Made by a program: the position numbers and the translations under genes. A DNA stretch of 64,000 nt, from positions 1,178,001 through 1,242,000 of the forward strand of contig NZ_CP162412.1 of the NCBI RefSeq assembly GCF_040931995.1, read 5' to 3'. This document shows positions 1 through 7,986 of this stretch, piece after piece; the stretch's first letter is position 1, and the number at the start of each line of letters is the position of its first letter. Below the pieces are notes generated by a model that saw only the letters and a program-made list of their open reading frames with translations, was not told the origin of the DNA and did no database searches. The DNA is from Pelagovum sp. HNIBRBA483 (GTDB lineage: Bacteria; Pseudomonadota; Alphaproteobacteria; Rhodobacterales; Rhodobacteraceae).

Positions 1-1
1 G

Positions 2-88
2 GAAACGGAGTGGGCGGAGATCGGCTTGAACACTGCCTGGACGGTCACACGAGACGTCGGCGCAGCGCCGGTACTCAGGGAGGAATGA
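2..88 (+). CDS. C-terminal tail of an unidentified protein (partial)
   Basis: An open frame enters from the left edge and stops with TGA at 86-88, 4 bp before the peroxidase start. The 28 visible residues end in TRDVGAAPVLREE and show no family signature. The close spacing and a shared strand suggest that it is co-transcribed with the di-heme peroxidase. Function cannot be assigned from the tail. A partner of the peroxidase is possible but is only inference. Confidence 0.5.
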   Translation, partial: ETEWAEIGLNTAWTVTRDVGAAPVLREE

Positions 89-92
89 GATA

Positions 93-1424
93 ATGCGTTT
101 CTTACCGTTGATCTTGCTTTGTTTGCCGACGGCGATTTACGCACAAGCCTTGCCAGAGCCTCTGACCGACGCTGACTTTCCCAAGGCGAATATGGAAGAG
201 ATTGCGCTCGGGCAACTTCTGTTCTGGGACGCTGAACTGTCGGGAAATCGCAACATCTCATGTGCGAGTTGTCATCACCCGCGGTTTGGTACTTCGGACG
301 GGTTGTCGCTGGGCATTGGGGAAGGAGGTCTCGGTTTGGGGCCGGATCGACGCCCAAATCCGGACAACCCTCCGGAGCAACGTATCCCGCGTAATGCGCC
401 GGCCCTTTGGAATGTAGGCGCGGCTGGGTTTACCGTGCTTTTTGCCGATGGTCGGATCGAAGTAGATCACAACCGGCCAACTGGGTTCAGAACCCCGCTT
501 GAGGATGAGATGGTGCAAGGTTTTAACTCGCTCCTTTCAGCGCAGACCATGTTCCCTGTATTGTCGCAAGATGAGATGGCAGGCCATTACAGCGAGAATG
601 AGATCGCAGCGCTGGTGCGCACTGGACGCCTTACTGGAAGTGACGGTGCGTGGGCGGCTATAGCGGCGCGAATTGACGCCATCCAAGAATATCAGGCGCG
701 TTTCCGCCAAGCCTATGCAGAAATTTCTGGTGGGCGAGAGATCAATTTCACCGATATTTCGAATGCAATTGCCGCCTATATGGCATTTGATTTTCGATCA
801 GACACTTCGCCATTCGATGCATTTCTGCGCGGCGAAGATAGCCTCGATGCTGATGCGCGTGCAGGGCTTGAACTGTTTTATGGGGATGCCGGTTGTAGCA
901 CTTGCCACAGTGGGCCGTTGCTGAGTGATATGTCTTTCCATGCAATGGGAGATGTTCAGATCGGACCGGGCAAGGCGGAGCGTTTCGAGACGCACCAACG
1001 CGATACCGGACGCATGCGCGTTACCAACAGGGCAGAGGACGCCTATGCTTTTCGGACGCCTTCGTTGCGAAATGTTACGCTGACGGCGCCCTATGGGCAT
1101 TCAGGCGCCTTCGCCGATTTGGAAGCGTATTTGCGCTCACACATCGCGCGGGGAGGCCAGATCGCTGACTATGACACGACCGAGGCCATTTTGCCGGAGA
1201 TGACCCTTTCCAAACCGGATTTGGCACCCGATGCGGCCGGAGCGGATTTTGCTGGCATCTACGCGGCGGCGCAATCAATGCCCGCACAGGAAGTTGAACT
1301 AGAGGACCGCGAAATCAAACAATTGATGGCATTTCTGAAGTCTCTTGAAGACCCCATAGCGCGAAGTGGTGGGCGCTTGGGGATCCCTGAAAAAGTCCCT
1401 TCGGGATTGCCGGTTGAGCGCTGA
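93..1424 (+). CDS. Di-heme cytochrome c peroxidase family protein (MauG/CcpA type)
   Basis: A 443-residue exported protein. Residues 1-18 form a signal peptide (hydrophobic LPLILLCLPTA, then AQA cleavage). There are two c-type heme motifs, CASCH at residues 57-61 and CSTCH at 268-272, one in each half, as in bacterial di-heme peroxidases and MauG-like enzymes. These periplasmic proteins reduce hydrogen peroxide or oxidise protein side chains. The spacing between hemes and the total length are typical or slightly long, and the segment between the hemes (GLGLGPDR, then PRNAPALWN) is typical of the superfamily. The start ATG follows an AGGGAGGAA ribosome site at about 78-86. It follows an upstream gene closely. 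A MauG-like maturase role cannot be excluded. Confidence 0.85.
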   Translation: MRFLPLILLCLPTAIYAQALPEPLTDADFPKANMEEIALGQLLFWDAELSGNRNISCASCHHPRFGTSDGLSLGIGEGGLGLGPDRRPNPDNPPEQRIPRNAPALWNVGAAGFTVLFADGRIEVDHNRPTGFRTPLEDEMVQGFNSLLSAQTMFPVLSQDEMAGHYSENEIAALVRTGRLTGSDGAWAAIAARIDAIQEYQARFRQAYAEISGGREINFTDISNAIAAYMAFDFRSDTSPFDAFLRGEDSLDADARAGLELFYGDAGCSTCHSGPLLSDMSFHAMGDVQIGPGKAERFETHQRDTGRMRVTNRAEDAYAFRTPSLRNVTLTAPYGHSGAFADLEAYLRSHIARGGQIADYDTTEAILPEMTLSKPDLAPDAAGADFAGIYAAAQSMPAQEVELEDREIKQLMAFLKSLEDPIARSGGRLGIPEKVPSGLPVER

Positions 1425-1453
1425 GTAGATCGCTTTTGACTCTTTCTAATTAT

Positions 1454-1469
1454 TGCAACGATTGTTGCA
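1454..1469. promoter_or_regulatory. Inverted repeat upstream of the RpiR-type regulator, candidate operator
   Basis: TGCAAC-GATT-GTTGCA is a perfect 6+4+6 inverted repeat that lies 75 bp before the MurR/RpiR start, in the 119-bp gap after the peroxidase gene. Its position fits autoregulation by the downstream SIS-domain regulator. It has no T-run, so a terminator is unlikely. Binding is inferred, not shown. Confidence 0.4.
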
Positions 1470-1543
1470 GGTTCAATCCATTCGATCTAATGTCATGTGT
1501 CGGTTTGTGATCTGGGTGGGGCGCTGTTGATGAGGAGAAGAGC

Positions 1544-2422
1544 ATGGTAACGCAGGACGGATCGCCACCGGCGGACTATGAAGAACTCATCCGGTTGATC
1601 CACGACCGCTTCGAGCAGATGAGCAAAACGTATCAAAAAATTGCCGAGTATCTGACCCAGAACCCCAATGAAGTTGCGGTCCAGTCGGTGAACGCGATTG
1701 CAGCGCATTGCGATATTCATGCATCCAGTTTTGTCCGGTTCGCGCAGTCGTTGGGTTATAGCGGCTTCAAGGATTTGCAATCACTGTTTCAGCGGCGACT
1801 TTCTACCGCGGCGCCCGGTTTTGAAGCGCGAAAGAAAGCTTTGGAGGGCGAACTCTCGAGGCGGGAGGACCGCTCGGAATACGGTTTTTTGCGCGATCTG
1901 GTGGTGAGGGATATCGCTTCATTGCAAGACCTGCTGGAAAAAATGGATGCTGGTGACATTGCCCGTGCCGCGGAAATGATCGAAAGAGCCGGTACGGTTT
2001 ATCTGGTTGGTCAATTGCGATCCGAGCCGGTGGTGAGCCTGTTGCGCTATATTCTTGCGATGCTTGGGCGGCCATGTGTGCTTCTTGATGCGAGCGGTGG
2101 GCTGGCGACCCATATGGCGCGTAACATGAAGCCTGACGATGTCTTGATTGCGGTATCCTTCAGGTTCTACGCCACAGAGGTGGTGAATATCGTCGAGGAA
2201 TGCGCAAAACTAAATGTGCCAATCATCGCAATCTCTGACAGCACTTTATCACCACTGAAGAAGCCATCTGCGGTGCTCTTTGCGGTGCCAGAGCATGACT
2301 ATACGTTTTCACGCTCGCTTGCTGCACCGATGTGTTTGGCGCAGGCTTTAATGGTCGCTGTCGCGGCGCGGGTTCAGCAGAATTCAAACGATCCGCGGAT
2401 ACCGACAGTCACCGCGCAATAG
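1544..2422 (+). CDS. MurR/RpiR family transcriptional regulator
   Basis: A 292-residue regulator. Residues about 10-90 form the RpiR-type HTH (MSKTYQKIAEYL, then VNAIAAHCDIHASSFVRFAQSLGYSGFKDLQ). Residues about 130-270 form a SIS sugar-isomerase-fold domain (VYLVGQLRSEPVVSLLRYIL, IAVSFRFYATEVV, IIAISDS). Members usually bind phosphosugars or related catabolites and repress nearby catabolic genes. The gene converges on the end of the ureohydrolase operon (3' ends 123 bp apart), so it may or may not control it. A GGAG site precedes the ATG. The true effector cannot be read from the sequence. Confidence 0.85.
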   Translation: MVTQDGSPPADYEELIRLIHDRFEQMSKTYQKIAEYLTQNPNEVAVQSVNAIAAHCDIHASSFVRFAQSLGYSGFKDLQSLFQRRLSTAAPGFEARKKALEGELSRREDRSEYGFLRDLVVRDIASLQDLLEKMDAGDIARAAEMIERAGTVYLVGQLRSEPVVSLLRYILAMLGRPCVLLDASGGLATHMARNMKPDDVLIAVSFRFYATEVVNIVEECAKLNVPIIAISDSTLSPLKKPSAVLFAVPEHDYTFSRSLAAPMCLAQALMVAVAARVQQNSNDPRIPTVTAQ

Positions 2423-2545
2423 GCGCGCCATTTCTATCAAAACTCGGCATTTTCGCGAACAGGTTGACAGTGTATGAGCTGATCAAGGTGGGCAGTTCTT
2501 TGCTCCAAATGTCGTGTGGCTCTCGTTTGAGTGCATCTGTCGCGA

Positions 2546-3526
2546 TTACCCGCGGCGTTTTTCAATCGCTTCAGACAAAACTCCCATCAGTTCAAACAGG
2601 AGGGAAGCCCCGAGCCAAGCCGTGCCGCCTGTTGGGTCGAACGGCGGCGACACTTCCACGAGATCAGCGCCTACCAAATTCACGCCGCGCAGTTGGCGAA
2701 TAACCTGCTGCGCTTGATAGCTGTTCGGGCCACCAATTTCTGGTGTGCCGGTCCCCGGTGCGTAGGTTGGGTCGATAAAATCAATATCAAAAGTGCAGTA
2801 GCTTGGCCTTTTGCCCAAAATTTCCCTCACCTCCGCCATGACGTGACTGGTGCCCCGCTCGTAGAGTTCTTCGATCCTGATGATGCGGATGCCCTGTTCC
2901 AGTCCCCACTCAACATCGGTCGTGTCATAAGCGGTTCCTCTGATGCCAACCTGAACGAAGCGCTTCGGGTCAACGAGTCCTTCTTCGACAGCGCGGCGGA
3001 AGGGCGTGCCGTGGGTATATTTGCTTCCGCCAAAATAGGAGTCGAACAGGTCGGTATGGCTGTCGAATTGCACCAATCCAAGCGGCTCCTCCTTACCCAG
3101 TGCGCGGAGAACAGGTAGAGAAACCAAGTGATCTCCTCCGACCGTCAATGGACAAATACTTTGGGCCTTCATCGCTGCAAGGAATGTTTCGACGCGAGTG
3201 AGCGTGTCCATGATGTCTACGGGGTTCGGCGCGACATCGCCAAGGTCCGCACAGTTTACCTTCGCGAAGGGGGCAATTCCCGTGACTGGGTTCATCGCGC
3301 GGATCATCGTTGACGCATCCCGCAATTGCCGAGGGCCGTGGCGGGCGCCCGCGCGGTTTGTTGTGCCGCCGTCCCAAGGGACGCCGATGAGCCCTAACTC
3401 AACATCATTGTAACGTTCATTACCGGGCGTGAGATGCGGCAGTCGCATGAAGGTGGGGACGCCAGCAAAGCGGGCCAATTCCATCGCGGAAACGGGTTGA
3501 AAGAACGGGTCAATTTCGCGGGTCAA
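2546..3526 (-). CDS. Agmatinase/ureohydrolase family protein (copy 1)
   Basis: A 326-residue arginase-fold Mn enzyme that would split a guanidino or ureido compound into urea (or ammonia) and an amine. The metal ligands are visible: GGDH, FDSHTD and FDIDFIDP, followed by the usual APGTGTPEIGG loop. The frame begins at TTG (3526), 8 bp after a CGGAG site, which overlaps the end of the preceding gene; a later ATG at residue 15 is the alternative. It is the last gene of the nine-gene operon running from 11062 to 2546, 4 bp after the second ureohydrolase. The substrate could be agmatine, guanidinobutyrate, guanidinopropionate or something new; the fold does not tell these apart. Confidence 0.85.
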   Translation of the reverse strand: MTREIDPFFQPVSAMELARFAGVPTFMRLPHLTPGNERYNDVELGLIGVPWDGGTTNRAGARHGPRQLRDASTMIRAMNPVTGIAPFAKVNCADLGDVAPNPVDIMDTLTRVETFLAAMKAQSICPLTVGGDHLVSLPVLRALGKEEPLGLVQFDSHTDLFDSYFGGSKYTHGTPFRRAVEEGLVDPKRFVQVGIRGTAYDTTDVEWGLEQGIRIIRIEELYERGTSHVMAEVREILGKRPSYCTFDIDFIDPTYAPGTGTPEIGGPNSYQAQQVIRQLRGVNLVGADLVEVSPPFDPTGGTAWLGASLLFELMGVLSEAIEKRRG

Positions 3527-3530
3527 TTCG

Positions 3531-4511
3531 TTACTCCGATGCGACGTTCTCGGCTATCATTGCAACCATCTCGAACATGATGGCCGCGGCGGTCAAGGCC
3601 GTGATGTTATTGGGGCTGTCCTTGGTCGGCATCATGCACACCACATCGCCGCCCACGATGTTCATACCACGCGCGGCTCTAAGCAGGCTGATCGCCTCAT
3701 CTATGTCAAACCCCTTCTCACCAGGTTCAATATTCGAGACGCCGGGCGCAATGGTTGGGTCGAGGCAATCGAGATCGAATGTGATGTAGACGGGGCGCCC
3801 CGCGAGCACTTCCTTGCTTTGGGCGACCACGTCTTCGAGTCCGCGATGCCGGAACTCCTGCATGGTGACGACGTTGTAGCCATAGTCATAGGATGGCTGG
3901 AGCCAGTCCAAGGTCCGCGGGTGCCCTCGCAGGCCGATCTGCATCGAGCGGGTCGGATCAACCTTCCCCTGATCGGCGAGATATGCGCCCCAATGGGCTG
4001 CGGATTTGTGGGCGCCGAGGAAATGATCCACCTTGGTGAAAACGTCTGTATGGGCATCAAGATGCAGAAAGCTGATAGGTTCCCCACCGGCGATCTTGCC
4101 GCAGCCTAGGGCCTGAACGATGCCGCCAGTTATGGAATGATCGCCGCCGACGGATACAGGCCGCGCGCCGGCATCGTCTATCGTTTGGTAGAATTTGGTA
4201 ATCTGCTCAATGCAATGCTCGTTGTCATTTGCCCGCGGGAAGGGGACGTCACCGACATCAGCGATCCGCGCGGCGTTCCATGGATCGATGCCGAATTGGG
4301 CATGAACCCGCCGTTGTACTGCGGATACGTTTCTGAGGGCGCGCGGCCCAAGGTGCTGATCGCGCTCGGTTGTTCCATTGCCTGCCGAATGCGGCACACC
4401 CACGAGCGCGATGTCTTGATCTTCCGGTCCGGAATTCGGGCAACGAAACATGGTGGGAATGCCCCACCAATAGAGGTTTTCCATCATCGAGCGGTCGTGT
4501 TCGTCAGCCAT
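3531..4511 (-). CDS. Agmatinase/ureohydrolase family protein (copy 2, divergent)
   Basis: A second 326-residue arginase-fold protein, clearly diverged from the neighbouring copy. Metal-binding motifs are intact (GGDHS, HLDAHTD, FDLDCLDP), but the loop that follows is APGVSNIEPGEKGF instead of the usual PGTGTPE-type sequence. That loop helps to shape the substrate pocket, so the two copies probably act on different substrates or form a hetero-oligomer. It starts at ATG 4511, 2 bp after the stop of the CMD-like gene, and sits within the operon. Assignment to the family is secure and the substrate is unknown. Confidence 0.85.
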   Translation of the reverse strand: MADEHDRSMMENLYWWGIPTMFRCPNSGPEDQDIALVGVPHSAGNGTTERDQHLGPRALRNVSAVQRRVHAQFGIDPWNAARIADVGDVPFPRANDNEHCIEQITKFYQTIDDAGARPVSVGGDHSITGGIVQALGCGKIAGGEPISFLHLDAHTDVFTKVDHFLGAHKSAAHWGAYLADQGKVDPTRSMQIGLRGHPRTLDWLQPSYDYGYNVVTMQEFRHRGLEDVVAQSKEVLAGRPVYITFDLDCLDPTIAPGVSNIEPGEKGFDIDEAISLLRAARGMNIVGGDVVCMMPTKDSPNNITALTAAAIMFEMVAMIAENVASE

Positions 4512-4513
4512 GT

Positions 4514-4885
4514 CTAATCCGCGCTCTTTGCCTTTTCGACTTCTTCCATGAGTATCGGAACCCCCATTGTCATCGAGTGTATGCCCATGATCGAGGTCAG
4601 TTGGATCACCTCAAGGATTTCTTCTTTGGTTGCACCCGCGGCGAGGGCATTCGCCATATGGCGCCGCGCACCCGACGGCCAGAGATGCGTTGTCGCGACG
4701 TTGATGGCGATAAAGATCAGTTCTTTGGTTTTCTGATCCAGCGGTCCGTTCTGGGGGACTGACCGGAATTGCAGGAAGGCCTCTAGATAGTCACGATCCA
4801 GTTCCTCCAGTGTTGACCAGAACGGATTCCAGTCGCCGGTAGCGCGCTGTGCGTCGGTCGCGGGGTAGGTTTTCTTGTCTGTCAT
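4514..4885 (-). CDS. Carboxymuconolactone decarboxylase (CMD/AhpD-fold) family protein
   Basis: A 123-residue protein starting at MTDKKTYPA, 1 bp after the stop of the ThDP-enzyme gene; a longer frame running upstream overlaps that gene and is rejected. The core (KELIFIAINVATTHLWPSGARRHMANALAAGATKEEILEVIQL) is the CMD helical fold. The CxxC pair of AhpD peroxidases is absent and only the histidine region remains, so a peroxidase role is unlikely. A decarboxylase or isomerase step, or a scaffold role, in the same pathway is more plausible. Context: fourth from the end of a nine-gene catabolic operon. Confidence 0.8.
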   Translation of the reverse strand: MTDKKTYPATDAQRATGDWNPFWSTLEELDRDYLEAFLQFRSVPQNGPLDQKTKELIFIAINVATTHLWPSGARRHMANALAAGATKEEILEVIQLTSIMGIHSMTMGVPILMEEVEKAKSAD

Positions 4886-4886
4886 G

Positions 4887-6575
4887 TTAGCCACCTCTGT
4901 GCTTGAAGCTGTCGCGGCGGAATGAATAGAGCGCAGCGGGGTCGACCATAACGTCGATAACAGCGGGTTTTCCGCAGTCCAGCGCTGCCTCGATTGCTTC
5001 GGCCGTTTGGGAAAGCGTTTCGGCGCGGTAGCCCTTGGCCCCATAAAGCTCGGCGAGTTTGTCGAACGGCGGGCTGGAGATATCCGCGCCGATGTAGCGC
5101 CCATTGAAGAAATCGCGTTGGTAGGCCTTTTCGGCGCCCCAGCAACCATTATTCATCACCACCGTGACGGTATTGATGCCGTAGTCGACCGCTGTGGAAA
5201 GCTCAGATGTGGTCATGCCAAATCCGCCATCGCCCATCAGGCTGACTACGGGGCGATCAGGACAGGCCAGTTTTACGCCCAAGCCTGCGGCAAAGGAGAA
5301 GCCAACCAATCCGAAATCCAGTGGTGTGAACAGGCTCTTGGGCTGCCAGTAGTTCAGTTTATCGGTTGCTTGCAGGCAGAGTGTTCCCGCATCCATCGTG
5401 AATGCGGCATCATGAGGAACAACATCGCGTAGAGTTTTAAACAAGCCAGAAGGCTGGATGATGGTATTCGAGACGTCCGCATCTATATCGCGCTGCGTCA
5501 GAAAGGCTTTGCGCTCAGCTTTGTAGCTCTCCGTCCATGCCTCGGCTTCGGCGCGACGCGCCAGCTTTCCTGCCTCATATGTGAGCTGCTGTGCGACGGT
5601 AGGTGCGTCACCCCAGATGCCCAATTCGACAGGAAAGTACCGGCCGATCGCGGTGGGTTCTTGTTCAACATGAATGATTGCGGCGGCGCGGTTGATATTG
5701 TCGTAACTGAAGAACGTCGCGTTGAAGCCGATCCGTGTACCCAAGGCCAGGATCACATCGGCTTCTTTCATGAGGCGGGAGGCGACCTCGTTGCCGCGCG
5801 GCCCCATCTGGCCCGCATTCAGCGGATGACCGAATGGTATGGCGTCGCCATGGCCCGGAGACGAAACGAGTGGCGCATTGAACGCCTCTGCAAGCGCGAT
5901 GGCGTGACTTGAGGCGCCAGTATTTTTGATGCCGCCTCCAACCATGATGACCGGACGTTCCGCATTCGCTAGCATTTTGGCGGCTTGAGCGATGGATCGC
6001 TCTGGCGCGGCAGTCGGACCAACGGGGCGATAATGTTCGGGCGCAGGCATCGCCTCATAGTCGGCCTGACCGGAAAGGACGTCGCGGGGAAGGTTGAGAT
6101 GAACAGGCCCCATACGCGGGGCATTTGCCACACGAAATGCCTCCTGCACGAGTTCGGGAACCCGTTCGGCAGAAGGGGCCGTCCAGGTTTTTTTGGTAAT
6201 CGGGGTGAAAAGCGCCTGCTGGTCGACCTCCTGAAAGGCATCGCGATACACATGACCAGACGCCAATGCCCCACCGATTGAGACGATCGGAGTATAAGCG
6301 GCTTTTGCCTGTGCGAGGCCGGTAACGAGGTTGGTCGTACCTGGGCCGTTTTGACCGGCGAGAACGACGCCGGTTTCGCCACTCGCTCTGGCGTAGCCGT
6401 CGGCCATATGGGTGCCCGTACGCTCGTCGTGTACGCCGATGAAGTTGATCTCTTTGGCGTCGTATAATGCATCGAACATTTCCATCGTCGCAGAGCCGAT
6501 CAGCCCGAACACATATTTGGTATCTTCTGCCTTCAGGGCTTCAACGGCGGCCTGCCCACCGGAAAGTCGGGTCAT
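4887..6575 (-). CDS. Thiamine-diphosphate-dependent enzyme (acetolactate synthase / sulfoacetaldehyde acetyltransferase-like)
   Basis: A 562-residue three-domain ThDP enzyme. The activating glutamate lies in GVHDERTGTHMADGYARASG near residue 51. A central domain follows (VGGGIKNTGASSHAIALAEAF), then the ThDP/Mg motif GDGGFGMTTSELSTAV to NNGCWG near residues 445-475. The N-terminus (VFGLIGSATMEMFDALYDA, FQEVDQQALFTPITKKTW) recalls Xsc-type sulfoacetaldehyde acetyltransferases more than biosynthetic IlvB, and no small subunit is present. The probable reaction is C-C cleavage or ligation on a 2-oxo acid or aldehyde formed by the operon's monooxygenase and dehydrogenase. An AGAGGA site precedes the ATG. 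Confidence 0.8.
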   Translation of the reverse strand: MTRLSGGQAAVEALKAEDTKYVFGLIGSATMEMFDALYDAKEINFIGVHDERTGTHMADGYARASGETGVVLAGQNGPGTTNLVTGLAQAKAAYTPIVSIGGALASGHVYRDAFQEVDQQALFTPITKKTWTAPSAERVPELVQEAFRVANAPRMGPVHLNLPRDVLSGQADYEAMPAPEHYRPVGPTAAPERSIAQAAKMLANAERPVIMVGGGIKNTGASSHAIALAEAFNAPLVSSPGHGDAIPFGHPLNAGQMGPRGNEVASRLMKEADVILALGTRIGFNATFFSYDNINRAAAIIHVEQEPTAIGRYFPVELGIWGDAPTVAQQLTYEAGKLARRAEAEAWTESYKAERKAFLTQRDIDADVSNTIIQPSGLFKTLRDVVPHDAAFTMDAGTLCLQATDKLNYWQPKSLFTPLDFGLVGFSFAAGLGVKLACPDRPVVSLMGDGGFGMTTSELSTAVDYGINTVTVVMNNGCWGAEKAYQRDFFNGRYIGADISSPPFDKLAELYGAKGYRAETLSQTAEAIEAALDCGKPAVIDVMVDPAALYSFRRDSFKHRGG

Positions 6576-6586
6576 AGCGTTTTCCT

Positions 6587-7393
6587 CTATTGTTTGGTGA
6601 GCGTGCGGTTCAGGAAATCCCTGAGCGCGTGCGCGAAAAGTTCAGGTCTTTCGATCAGACCGAGATGCTGAAGCGACGGGATGATAATCGCTTCGGCGCC
6701 GTCAATTTCGGCCGTGATGGCCCTGGTCATTGCCGGTGTTGAGCCGGTGTCGTTTTCGCAGGTGAGGACGAGCGTCGGGTGGTTAATGGGGGAATCGGGT
6801 GCTATCAATTCGCGCACGCCTTCTGCCAGCACCCAGCGGTGCGCCGCATAATTCTTTGGATCATTGGCCAAGACGATCTGCCGAATTGATGCGACGTCTT
6901 GCGCATGGGTTTCCATGAAGTCTTTCGTGAACCATCGTGCCAGCGTTACGTCTATGCCGGCGGCAGGGCCGCCTTCCGCTGTATCTTGTGCGCGTTTCTC
7001 AACAATTTGTTGTTGCTCTTCACCACGATCGTGCGGTGAGTTTAGAACAGCCAGCGCGGATACGCGGTTGGGGAAATCGATAGCAATGCGCCGATTGATC
7101 ATCCCTCCAAGTGAAAAACCGAGCAAAGCCGCTTTTTCAATTTTCAGTTCGTCCATGAGGTCAACAAGCTGCTTGGCGAGGGATCTTAGCGTAACCTCGA
7201 CGTTTGGTAGAGCGGATTGGCCGTGGCCCAACAGGTCGTATGTAAGGACGCGGAAGTTCTGAGACAGATCGGGTACAATAGCCCCCCAAGTGCTGCTGCG
7301 TGTCAATCCAAGCCCGTGGATGAGTACGACCGCGGGGGCGTCGCTCGGGCCGGACAATTCATATGCGGTTCCGTTTTGCGAGATCGCCATCAT
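6587..7393 (-). CDS. Alpha/beta hydrolase (enol-lactonase / RutD-like)
   Basis: A 268-residue serine hydrolase. It shows the oxyanion segment VLIHGLGLTRSSTW, the nucleophile elbow GFSLGG, and the C-terminal acid/histidine region ending in PSLQHLGLIERPELF. The closest family types are 3-oxoadipate enol-lactonases and the RutD-type aminoacrylate hydrolases. It overlaps the upstream PF06684-like gene by 4 bp (ATGA), so the two are translationally coupled. It probably hydrolyses a lactone, ester or amide intermediate. The exact substrate is unknown. Confidence 0.8.
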   Translation of the reverse strand: MMAISQNGTAYELSGPSDAPAVVLIHGLGLTRSSTWGAIVPDLSQNFRVLTYDLLGHGQSALPNVEVTLRSLAKQLVDLMDELKIEKAALLGFSLGGMINRRIAIDFPNRVSALAVLNSPHDRGEEQQQIVEKRAQDTAEGGPAAGIDVTLARWFTKDFMETHAQDVASIRQIVLANDPKNYAAHRWVLAEGVRELIAPDSPINHPTLVLTCENDTGSTPAMTRAITAEIDGAEAIIIPSLQHLGLIERPELFAHALRDFLNRTLTKQ

Positions 7394-7986
7394 AGGCCCG
7401 CAGGGTTGTCGGGGTCGCGGCCCATCTCTGCCAAATCTTGATACCGATCGCCGATGCGGTGGTTCGGATGCCCGCCCACAGATGCCCCTAAGGCAACAAC
7501 AATTTCATCGGCGGCGGGAGCATCGGAAATCGAGGTTTGAATGGTTTGATAGTGCGACCTGCGACCTCCATCATCCTTGTCCATCAGGGGGATAGTGATA
7601 GGGCAATTCGCGGCACCGCGCGTGTTGGAAAAAACGAGATAGGATTTTGCGTTCACTGCTTCGCGCAGTTGGTTGCCGAAGTGAACGGTGTGCGTCATGG
7701 CTTGGGCGTGCTCAATTTCGCCTCCCATGCCAACGACGCTGGCCTTTCCGCACCCCTCCAGTTGATCGCCCGTTACATCGAGCAGCATCTCCGTCAGCAT
7801 TTTCCCGATCACGGGACCATGCTCCATGATTTCGGGGCGCATGTTTTCAACATGCCCGCGACCGAACCACGGGTTCTTGATGATCGCCAAGGCCGCGACG
7901 AGCAAAGTTGGTTCGTCGACTTTCTTCCAGCCTTCGAGATATGTTGTTTGTCTCCAAAGAAGCGTGCGACGAAGTTCAACCGGCAT
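7390..7986 (-). CDS. Amino acid synthesis (AA_synth, PF06684-type) family protein
   Basis: A 198-residue protein of the little-studied PF06684 family; diagnostic stretches are KPWFGRG-like NPWFGRGHVENM, VVGMGGEIEHAQAMTH, and SISDAPAADEIVVALG. The start ATG overlaps the end of the LLM-monooxygenase gene by 11 bp, with an AGGAGG site inside that gene. The family is often seen beside flavin-dependent oxygenases and hydrolases in catabolic clusters, and its reaction is not established. Possible isomerase or amidohydrolase-type roles are inference. Confidence 0.7.
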   Translation of the reverse strand: MPVELRRTLLWRQTTYLEGWKKVDEPTLLVAALAIIKNPWFGRGHVENMRPEIMEHGPVIGKMLTEMLLDVTGDQLEGCGKASVVGMGGEIEHAQAMTHTVHFGNQLREAVNAKSYLVFSNTRGAANCPITIPLMDKDDGGRRSHYQTIQTSISDAPAADEIVVALGASVGGHPNHRIGDRYQDLAEMGRDPDNPAGL

